Below, in pieces: positions 1 to 5,944 of a stretch of DNA of 5,944 bases. Numbering within the stretch: position 1 is the stretch's first letter; the number at the start of each line of letters is the position of its first letter. The stretch spans positions 1 to 5,944 of the forward strand of contig SLHB01000184.1 in the NCBI GenBank assembly GCA_007136375.1, given 5' to 3'. This stretch comes from Candidatus Hydrogenedentota bacterium. Lineage in GTDB: Bacteria; Hydrogenedentota; Hydrogenedentia; Hydrogenedentales; SLHB01. A program made the translations under genes and the position numbers. Under the pieces are notes generated by a model. That model had not been told where the DNA came from, ran no database searches, and was given only the letters and a program-made list of their open reading frames with translations.

Positions 1-78
1 CGGAGCCCTTGAGCGGAGCCCTTGAGCGGAGCCCTTGAGCGGAGCCCTTGAGCGGAGCCCTTGAGCGGAGCCCTTGAG
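1..78. repeat. 13-bp tandem repeat, six perfect copies
   Basis: The unit CGGAGCCCTTGAG is repeated head to tail six times without a mismatch. The array begins at the first base of the window, so more copies may lie outside. It ends at 78, where the next bases (CCGCCGC) depart from the unit. Because 13 is not a multiple of 3, every + strand frame meets TGA within 39 bp, so the array cannot code on that strand. On the minus strand the unit contains no stop and would read as a 13-residue periodic peptide. Perfect identity suggests recent expansion by slippage, or an assembly artefact at a contig end. No function can be assigned. Confidence 0.97.
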
Positions 79-254
79 CCGCCGCTTCGAAGAAGCCTGT
101 TCGCGCTAGACCTCGCCACGGAAAGCCAACCGCGTTCTATCTATCCGAAAGAATCCCGGAACGGCGTTTCGGAAAGGGCCGGGGTGTTGCTCGCGAGCGC
201 ATAAAGGGACACGCCGGACCGGGCGAATGGCCGCCGGGCGGCAAACGATGTCAC

Positions 255-264
255 GGGAGAGGGG
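255..264 (+). promoter_or_regulatory. Ribosome binding site of the SGNH/propeller/cupredoxin lipoprotein gene
   Basis: The purine run GGGAGAGGGG ends six bases before the ATG at 271 and offers two Shine-Dalgarno-like cores: GGAG (256-259) and AGGGG (260-264). The second has normal spacing. It supports the ATG at 271, which is directly followed by a lipoprotein signal peptide. In the rest of the leader (79-254) I see only a small hairpin (84-96), a 10-bp palindrome (189-198) and a GC-rich inverted repeat (about 230-242). No convincing -35/-10 pair is visible. Confidence 0.75.
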
Positions 265-270
265 ACGATC

Positions 271-3174
271 ATGAAGTATGTTGGAAGCGTGGCGGCGGCC
301 GCCGTCTTGGCGGCGGCGCTGGCCGGGTGCGGGACGCCGCCGGAGCCGTTGTTCCAGTTCGAGGAGGGCGATCGCATCGCCTACATTGGCAACGCCCTGG
401 CGGACCGTAAGCAGCACGACGGCTATTTGGAAACCTATCTGCACGCGGGTCTGCCTGGCCATGAGCTGGTCTTCCGCAACCTCGGTTACACGGGCGATCA
501 GGTGGCCCATCGTCCCCGGGCCCATGACGGTTTCGGCGACCCTGATTTCCACCTCGCCAATGTCGGGGCCAGCGTCATCTTCGCCTTCTTCGGCTACAAC
601 GAATCCTTCGACGACGACCCGGATCAGTTTTACGAGGATCTGGTCGTCTGGATAGACCACACGCGCGCGCAACGCTACACGGACGGCGGCGCCGAGGACG
701 GAAACAACGGCGAGAACGCCAACGGCGACGAAAACGAGACTGAAGACGGCCCGCCCCGCATCATCCTGTTTTCTCCCATCGCTCACGAAGACCTGGGCGA
801 TCGGAACCTGCCTGACGCCTCGGAAAACAACCGCCGCCTCGCCGAGTACACGGAAGCCATGGCCCGCGCGGCGGCGGACATGGACGTCCTCTTCGTGAAC
901 CTGTTCGAGGCCACGCAAGCGCTTTACGCGGAGTCCGACGAGCCGCTGACCATCAACGGCGTCCACCTCAACCGCGAGGGGAACCGCCAAGTGGGCCGCT
1001 TCATCGCCGTGACGCTCTTGGATAGGCCGTTGCCGGACGACGAGGGGCTCGGCGCGTTGCACGAGACCGTCTTGGATAAGAACTGGCACTGGCACAAGCG
1101 TTACCGCGCGCCCAGCGGCAACGACGTCTGGGGAAGCCGCGCCGAGCTTCATGGGAATTTCGAGACCCTTCAGCGCGAGTTGGAGATGCTCGACGCCATG
1201 ACCGCCAACCGGGACGAGGCCATCTGGGCCGTGGCCGGAGGCGACACCGGCTATGAGGTGGACGACAGCAACGTTCCCGATCCCGTCGAAGTGGAGACGA
1301 ACTTCACGGGAGCGGACGATGTGGTTTTCCTTGGCGGCGAGGAGGCCATCGAAGAGATGACCTTGGCCGACGGCCTTGCCGTGAACCTGTTCGCCTCGGA
1401 GGAAGACTTTCCGGAAATCGCCAATCCCGTACAGATGCAGGTGGACGCGCAGGGGCGGCTTTGGGTCGCGGCCTGGCCCAACTATCCCAAGTGGGAGCCG
1501 CTCAAGGAGCTGAAGGACGGCTTGCACGTGCTCGAAGACACCACGGGCGATGGCCGAGCCGATGCGTTGACCACCTTCGCCACGATCTCGAACCCCACGG
1601 GTTTCGAATTCTGGAACGGGGGCGTCATCGTGGCCTCCGCGCCGAACCTGTGGTTCCTGAAAGACACCACGGGCGACGGCCAGGCCGATGAGGAAATCCT
1701 GCTCATGGGGGCCATCGATTCGGCGGACACCCACCACACGGCGAACAATCTCGTGTACGGGCCCGACGGCTACCTCTATTATCAGCGGGGCGTGTTCCAC
1801 TTGCACAACATCGAAACGCCTTGGGAACAGAGCCAAGAAGGCGCCTCGTCGGCCCTGTACCGCTTCAATCCGCGGACGCACCGCTTCGACTATGTGGTCG
1901 AGAACAGCCCCAATCCTCACGGGATCAGCTTCGACCGCTGGGGCTACCAGTACATCACCGACGCGACGTCGGGAAGCCCGTTCCAAGTGTACGTCGACCA
2001 TGAAGCGGACCGGTTCGAGAAGCGGCGCCTGTTTGACCAGACCGTGCGGCCGGTCCCCGGAAATAAAGTCCTGTCCAGCTCCCATTTCCCGGAAGAGTTT
2101 GAGAATAACTTCCTGATTCTCAACACCATCGCCTTCCTTGGGATTAAGCGCTACGAGCTGATCTACGACGATAACACGGTCAGCGGCGAAGAGATCGGCG
2201 ACTTGATCGAGTCGAGCGATCCCAACTTCCGTCCCACCGACGTCGTGGTGGGCGCGGACGGCGCCTTGTATCTGTCCGATTGGCACAACCCGATTATCGG
2301 GCATATGCAGCACAATCTCCGCGATCCCATGCGCGACCACGAGCACGGCCGGATCTACCGCATCACCGCGGAGGGACAACCCCTCGACGAGCCCGTGGAG
2401 ATTCATGAGGCGCCCCTGGAGGCGTTGTTGGAGCTGTACCACCACCCCGTGAACCGGGTCCGTCACCGCGTCCGCGTCGAGCTCAGCGGACGAGACACGG
2501 CGGACGTCATTCCCGCGGTGGAGGCCTGGGCCGCCCAACTCGACGCCAGCAGCGAGGAAGACGCGCTTCCTCTCCTCGAAGCCCTCTGGACGCATCAGCA
2601 GCACAACAGCGTGAACCGGAATTTGCTCGGCGCCCTGTTGGAGTCGCCTAACGAGCATGTGCGCTACGCCGCCCGCCGCGTCGAATGGGAATGGGGCGAC
2701 CGGCCCACGGATCACCTCGCCGCCGCGCTGGATCCCTCCCTGCACATGGACCACGCGGAGCCCAGCGCGCCAGACATCGAGCTTGACCTTACGGACGAGG
2801 ACGTGGCGGAACTAACGATCATCGCCGTGGCCGAGGAGATGCGGTTCGATGTCACGGAGTTCACGGTGCGGGCCGGCCAGTCCGTTGTGTTGACCCTCGA
2901 CAACCCGGACTACCTTCCCCACAATCTGATCATCGTGAACCCGGGCACGGCCGACGAGATCGTGGCCGAGGCCATCGCCTTGGGCGGCGACGGCTTCGCC
3001 ATGGATTTTGCGCCGGACAGCCCGGACGTCCTCCACGCCACGCGCATGCTTAACATGAACGAGGAGGAAACACTGGAGTTCACCGCGCCGGAAGAACCCG
3101 GGGAGTACCCCTATGTGTGCACTTTCCCCGGCCATGGCGAAATGATGCGCGGCATGATGGTCGTGGTTGAATAG
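271..3174 (+). CDS. Multidomain lipoprotein: SGNH-like, dehydrogenase-type beta-propeller, HEAT-like, cupredoxin
   Basis: This 967-residue protein is probably an envelope-anchored redox enzyme. A short signal peptide ends in lipobox L17-A-G-C20; Gly at +2 would suit the outer membrane if E. coli-type sorting applies. Residues about 30-250 form an SGNH-type domain with recognisable blocks (IGN41, NLGYTGD 70-76, GYN 108-110, NGVH 229-232), but Ser and Asp of the catalytic triad are replaced by Asn41 and Asn229, so hydrolysis is doubtful. Residues about 340-700 resemble the propeller of PVC-group membrane-bound dehydrogenases related to soluble sugar/sorbosone quinoproteins. They include two DTTGDGxAD loops (423-431, 465-473), NPHG (548-551) and a His-rich GHMQHN...DHEHG stretch (677-693). 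Residues about 712-825 look HEAT-like. Residues about 845-967 form an azurin-like copper domain with a full type 1 ligand set: His884, Cys950, His955, Met959. No CxxCH haem site exists. The substrate is unknown; a sugar or polyol is an inference. Residues 138-160 are an acidic low-complexity insert. Confidence 0.95.
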   Translation: MKYVGSVAAAAVLAAALAGCGTPPEPLFQFEEGDRIAYIGNALADRKQHDGYLETYLHAGLPGHELVFRNLGYTGDQVAHRPRAHDGFGDPDFHLANVGASVIFAFFGYNESFDDDPDQFYEDLVVWIDHTRAQRYTDGGAEDGNNGENANGDENETEDGPPRIILFSPIAHEDLGDRNLPDASENNRRLAEYTEAMARAAADMDVLFVNLFEATQALYAESDEPLTINGVHLNREGNRQVGRFIAVTLLDRPLPDDEGLGALHETVLDKNWHWHKRYRAPSGNDVWGSRAELHGNFETLQRELEMLDAMTANRDEAIWAVAGGDTGYEVDDSNVPDPVEVETNFTGADDVVFLGGEEAIEEMTLADGLAVNLFASEEDFPEIANPVQMQVDAQGRLWVAAWPNYPKWEPLKELKDGLHVLEDTTGDGRADALTTFATISNPTGFEFWNGGVIVASAPNLWFLKDTTGDGQADEEILLMGAIDSADTHHTANNLVYGPDGYLYYQRGVFHLHNIETPWEQSQEGASSALYRFNPRTHRFDYVVENSPNPHGISFDRWGYQYITDATSGSPFQVYVDHEADRFEKRRLFDQTVRPVPGNKVLSSSHFPEEFENNFLILNTIAFLGIKRYELIYDDNTVSGEEIGDLIESSDPNFRPTDVVVGADGALYLSDWHNPIIGHMQHNLRDPMRDHEHGRIYRITAEGQPLDEPVEIHEAPLEALLELYHHPVNRVRHRVRVELSGRDTADVIPAVEAWAAQLDASSEEDALPLLEALWTHQQHNSVNRNLLGALLESPNEHVRYAARRVEWEWGDRPTDHLAAALDPSLHMDHAEPSAPDIELDLTDEDVAELTIIAVAEEMRFDVTEFTVRAGQSVVLTLDNPDYLPHNLIIVNPGTADEIVAEAIALGGDGFAMDFAPDSPDVLHATRMLNMNEEETLEFTAPEEPGEYPYVCTFPGHGEMMRGMMVVVE

Positions 3175-3191
3175 CAACGATCCACTCGAAG

Positions 3192-3226
3192 AAGGGCCGG
3201 AGACCGCCGGGGTCTCCGGCCCTTTT
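3192..3226 (+). terminator. Intrinsic (Rho-independent) terminator after the lipoprotein gene
   Basis: Arms 3192-3205 (AAGGGCCGGAGACC) and 3211-3224 (GGTCTCCGGCCCTT) are perfectly complementary over 14 bp around a five-base GCCGG loop. A run of four T follows the GC-rich stem (3223-3226), two of which pair with the leading AA. The hairpin starts 17 bases after the TAG at 3172-3174. It should end the upstream transcript and insulate mutS. The T-tract is short, which is the only weakness. The stem is symmetric enough to form on the minus strand too, but no minus-strand gene ends here. Confidence 0.88.
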
Positions 3227-3276
3227 GCCTTCAGCCCAAGCCGGCGATCTGCGATTCCCCTTGAGCCGGTCCAGCT

Positions 3277-3285
3277 TGGTATAAT
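3277..3285 (+). promoter_or_regulatory. Extended -10 promoter for mutS
   Basis: TGGTATAAT matches the housekeeping-sigma extended -10 consensus (TGnTATAAT) exactly and stands out in GC-rich surroundings. No good -35 is found at 15-18 bp spacing. The nearest TTGA (3261-3264) is too close, which is acceptable for an extended -10 promoter. Initiation about 7 bases downstream would fall near 3292, within a few bases of the mutS ATG at 3295. The position after a terminator and before a gene supports a real promoter. It has not been tested that this organism's sigma factor uses this consensus. Confidence 0.65.
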
Positions 3286-3294
3286 CCCGGCCCC

Positions 3295-5944
3295 ATGACG
3301 CAAAGTTGGAAATCCCTCGAAGACGCCGCCAAGGGCAAGCTCACGCCCATGCTCCGCCAGTACCTCGACGCGAAGGCGGAGAGCGGCGGCAGCCTGCTCC
3401 TGTTCCGGATGGGCGACTTCTACGAGCTGTTCTTCGAAGACGCCATCGAGGCCGCGCAAATCCTCGGCGTGGCGCTGACATCCCGGGACGGCGCGGGCAA
3501 GGATGAGCGCATCCCCATGGCTGGCGTGCCCGTCCGCGCCGTGGACGCCTACGTGGCCCGGCTCATCAAAGCGGGTAAGACCGTCACGCTGTGCGACCAG
3601 GTGGAAGACCCGAAGGACGCGAAGGGCGTGGTGAAACGGGCGATCACGCGGACCGTCACGCCCGGCACGGTAACTTCCCCGGACCTCCTTGAGGAGACGG
3701 CGAACAACTATCTCGCCGCCATCTCCCTGCGCAACGGGCGGGCCGGTCTCGCGCTGGTGGACGTGAGCACCGGCGAGTTCCTCTCCGCGGAGGCCGAAGC
3801 GACGCCGGAGCAGACCCTCGCCGACGAACTCACGCGCATGGCGCCGGCGGAGGTCATCGCGCCCGACAACATGGATCCGGATGTCTTGGCCCGGTTCGAG
3901 CGCGCGTTTCCACGCGCGGCTTTCCGCGTGGAAGACGGGGAAATTTTCGATTCCGATGGCGCCGGGGAGCGCCTTATGGAGCAGTTCGGGCTGAGCACGC
4001 TGAAAGGCGTGGATCTGGACGCCGCGCCCGAGGCGCTCCGTTGCGCTGGCGCCGCCCTGGCCTACGTGCAACGGACCCAAAGGGGCGGCCTCCCCCACCT
4101 TCGCCTCCCCCGGCGTTACCACCCCAGCCAATACGTGGTGCTGGACGGCAACACCCAGCGGAACCTTGAGCTGGTCGAGTCCCTCATGGACAAGGGCCGG
4201 CGGGGCGCGCTCATCGGCGTGTTGGACCGTACCCGGACCAGCATGGGCGGGCGCCTGCTGCGGCATTGGATTCTCCATCCCCTCCTGGACGCGGCGGCCA
4301 TCCAAGCGCGGCTGGACGCCGTCGAGGTCCTTCACGACGGCGTGGAGAAACGGCTTGAGCTGCGGGAGGTCTTGCGCGGCATGGCGGATCTGGAGCGCCT
4401 CATGGGGCGGCTCACCGGCGGATCGGGCAACGCCCGTGACATGCGCGCCCTCGGCGCGTCCCTTGCCCATATCCCCGCGCTGAGGGCCCTGCTGGCGGAC
4501 GCTGACGCCCCCCTGCTCCGGGAGCTTCACGACGGGCTCGATGAATTGTTCGACGTGGCGGAGTGGATCGCCGGCGCGATTGTGGACGAGCCTCCCGCCG
4601 GCTTGACCGAGGGCGGCCTCATCCGCGACGGTCACGACGCGGAGTTGGACCGGATCCGCGCCCTCGTGAAGGGCGGCCGGGACTGGATCGCCACGTTGCA
4701 GAAGGAGGAGAGCGCCCGCACGGGGATCCCGAATCTGAAGGTGGGCTACAACAAAGTCTTCGGCTACTACATCGAAGTAACGAAGGCCAACGCCCATCTC
4801 GCGCCCGAGGACTATGAGCGGAAGCAGACCCTGGTCAACGCGGAGCGCTACATCACGCCGGCGCTCAAGTCGCGGGAAGAGGAAATCGTCACGGCTCAGG
4901 AGCGTATGCAGCAGTACGAATACGATCTCTTCGTGGCGCTCCGGGATCGCGTGAGCGGCGAAGCCCGGCGCATCTACGCCACCGCCTCGGCTGTCGCCGC
5001 GGTGGATGTCCTCCTGGCCTTCGCGGAGACCGCGGCGGCCAAGCAGTACGTGAAGCCCACGATCACGACGGGCGGCGCGCTGCGGATCCGGGACGGGCGT
5101 CATCCGGTGGTGGAAGACCTCATGGACCGGAACGCCTTTGTGCCCAACGACACGGAACTGGACCCCGCCGGGGCGTCGCTGCAGATCGTGACGGGCCCGA
5201 ACATGGCTGGTAAATCGACGTACCTACGCCAGGTGGCGTTGATCGTGCTGATGGCTCAGATCGGCAGCTTCACGCCAGCGGCCGAGGCGGAGATCGGCGC
5301 GGTGGACCGCATCTTCACGCGGGTGGGCGCCGCGGACAATCTCGTGCGCGGCGAGAGTACTTTCATGGTGGAGATGATCGAGACGGCGGGCATTCTCAAC
5401 ACCGCGACGGAACGGAGCCTGCTGGTTGTCGACGAGATCGGCCGGGGCACGAGCACCTTCGACGGCATCAGCATCGCGTGGGCGGTGGCGGAACACATTC
5501 ACGACAAGATTCGGGCCAAGACGCTCTTCGCCACCCATTACCACGAGTTGACGGAGTTGGGCAACCGGTTGGAGCGGGCGCGGAACGTCAACGTAGCCGT
5601 CCGCGAACACCAGGGCAAGGTTGTGTTCTTGTACCGCATCCAGGACGGCGGCGCGGATCACAGCTACGGCATCCAGGTCGCCAAGCTCGCCGGTCTGCCG
5701 CCCGCCGTTATCAAGCGGGCGGGCAAGATCATGGACATGCTCGAATCCGGCAACACCGCCGCCCTCGGCATCCCCCAGCAGATGAACCTCTTCGCGCCTC
5801 CCTCGGCGCGGCCCGGCGCGGCGCCCGTGGAGGAGAGCGCGCCAGACGGCGACGGCGCGCGCCCGGACGCCGCGAGAGAAACGCCTCCGCCTCGACTCTC
5901 CCCCGCCGAGGAAGAACTCGCCCGGGTGAATCCCGACGAGCTTA
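3295..5944 (+). CDS. mutS: DNA mismatch repair protein MutS (3' end outside window)
   Basis: MutS is the cytoplasmic mismatch-recognition ATPase that recruits MutL. The frame is open for 883 codons to the window edge with no stop. The N-terminal domain carries the mismatch-reading Phe42-x-Glu44 in GDFYELF. A connector domain spans about 130-250, and core/lever segments begin near 266 (LDGNTQRNLEL, 283-293). The clamp region includes GYNKVFGYYIEV (484-495). The ATPase domain has Walker A GPNMAGKST (634-642), Walker B LVVDE (710-714), signature GRGTSTFDG (716-724) and THYHEL (747-752), followed by the dimerising helix-turn-helix SYGIQVAKLAGLP (790-802). QMNLF (829-833) is a consensus beta-clamp-binding motif. 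A Pro/Ala/acidic linker follows, and the last visible residues (NPDEL) resemble the conserved MutS C-terminus, so few residues are missing (E. coli MutS has 853). ATG 3295 is the only start between the in-frame TGA at 3262-3264 and the conserved domain apart from Met19, which would cut into it. No Shine-Dalgarno sequence precedes it. Confidence 0.98.
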   Translation, partial: MTQSWKSLEDAAKGKLTPMLRQYLDAKAESGGSLLLFRMGDFYELFFEDAIEAAQILGVALTSRDGAGKDERIPMAGVPVRAVDAYVARLIKAGKTVTLCDQVEDPKDAKGVVKRAITRTVTPGTVTSPDLLEETANNYLAAISLRNGRAGLALVDVSTGEFLSAEAEATPEQTLADELTRMAPAEVIAPDNMDPDVLARFERAFPRAAFRVEDGEIFDSDGAGERLMEQFGLSTLKGVDLDAAPEALRCAGAALAYVQRTQRGGLPHLRLPRRYHPSQYVVLDGNTQRNLELVESLMDKGRRGALIGVLDRTRTSMGGRLLRHWILHPLLDAAAIQARLDAVEVLHDGVEKRLELREVLRGMADLERLMGRLTGGSGNARDMRALGASLAHIPALRALLADADAPLLRELHDGLDELFDVAEWIAGAIVDEPPAGLTEGGLIRDGHDAELDRIRALVKGGRDWIATLQKEESARTGIPNLKVGYNKVFGYYIEVTKANAHLAPEDYERKQTLVNAERYITPALKSREEEIVTAQERMQQYEYDLFVALRDRVSGEARRIYATASAVAAVDVLLAFAETAAAKQYVKPTITTGGALRIRDGRHPVVEDLMDRNAFVPNDTELDPAGASLQIVTGPNMAGKSTYLRQVALIVLMAQIGSFTPAAEAEIGAVDRIFTRVGAADNLVRGESTFMVEMIETAGILNTATERSLLVVDEIGRGTSTFDGISIAWAVAEHIHDKIRAKTLFATHYHELTELGNRLERARNVNVAVREHQGKVVFLYRIQDGGADHSYGIQVAKLAGLPPAVIKRAGKIMDMLESGNTAALGIPQQMNLFAPPSARPGAAPVEESAPDGDGARPDAARETPPPRLSPAEEELARVNPDEL

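Noticed and set aside
187..205. Possible promoter TTGCTC ... CATAAA before the lipoprotein gene
   Set aside because: The hexamers are only seven bases apart and the -10 match is partial. No better pair was found in the leader, so no promoter is called.
230..242. GC-rich inverted repeat GCCGCC/GGCGGC near the ribosome binding site
   Set aside because: It leaves at most a five-pair stem with a three-base loop, has no T-tract, and does not cover the ribosome binding site. It is common at this base composition.
227..274. Fifteen-codon upstream frame whose TGA overlaps the lipoprotein ATG (ATGA)
   Set aside because: The overlap looks like translational coupling, but there is no Shine-Dalgarno sequence before its ATG, the peptide is basic and featureless, and a frame this short is expected by chance.
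106..2754. Very long minus-strand open frame (882 codons)
   Set aside because: It lies opposite the lipoprotein gene, whose domains, lipobox and copper ligands are clearly real. The antisense translation is rich in V, R, G and H with no recognisable domain, as expected when GC-rich codons suppress stops on the other strand.
3175..3294. Search for an RNA gene or small frame in the 120-bp gap
   Set aside because: The terminator and the mutS promoter account for the visible structure. No tRNA-like or other RNA fold and no supported small gene was seen.
2812..5103. Long minus-strand open frame (763 codons)
   Set aside because: It is antisense to the lipoprotein 3' end, the terminator and most of mutS. 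It crosses the terminator hairpin and shows no domain. mutS on the other strand carries all its family motifs.

Overview
The window is GC-rich bacterial DNA with two genes on the + strand and little else. The best taxonomic clue is the first gene. It encodes a large lipoprotein that joins a degenerate SGNH domain, a dehydrogenase-type beta-propeller, a short HEAT-like segment and a C-terminal azurin/plastocyanin-like copper domain. From general knowledge, this architecture is typical of Planctomycetota, Verrucomicrobiota and Lentisphaerota, and of environmental lineages with similar gene content such as Hydrogenedentota. The phylum is an inference. Nothing here fixes the species.

Layout: positions 1-78 hold six perfect copies of a 13-bp tandem repeat that touch the left edge of the window. 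Positions 79-270 are a leader without a recognisable gene, ending in a purine-rich ribosome binding site. The lipoprotein gene fills 271-3174 and is followed by a strong intrinsic terminator (3192-3226). A 120-bp gap separates it from mutS. Near the end of that gap is an extended -10 promoter (TGGTATAAT, 3277-3285), placed so close to the mutS ATG (3295) that the transcript may be leaderless. mutS then runs off the right edge after 883 codons, probably a few tens of codons short of its stop.

The two genes share a strand but are probably separate transcription units, because a terminator and then a promoter lie between them. Their jobs look unrelated. The first is an envelope-anchored, probably redox-active protein, likely acting on a sugar or related polyol outside the cytoplasm and passing electrons through copper. 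The second is the cytoplasmic mismatch-recognition ATPase of DNA repair. Two very long minus-strand reading frames (106-2754 and 2812-5103) are shadows of these genes, caused by GC-rich codon use.

I found no convincing undescribed system. The points most worth a second look are the lipoprotein's exclusive reliance on copper (no haem motif, only two cysteines), its acidic low-complexity insert, the possible leaderless mutS transcript, and the edge tandem repeat.
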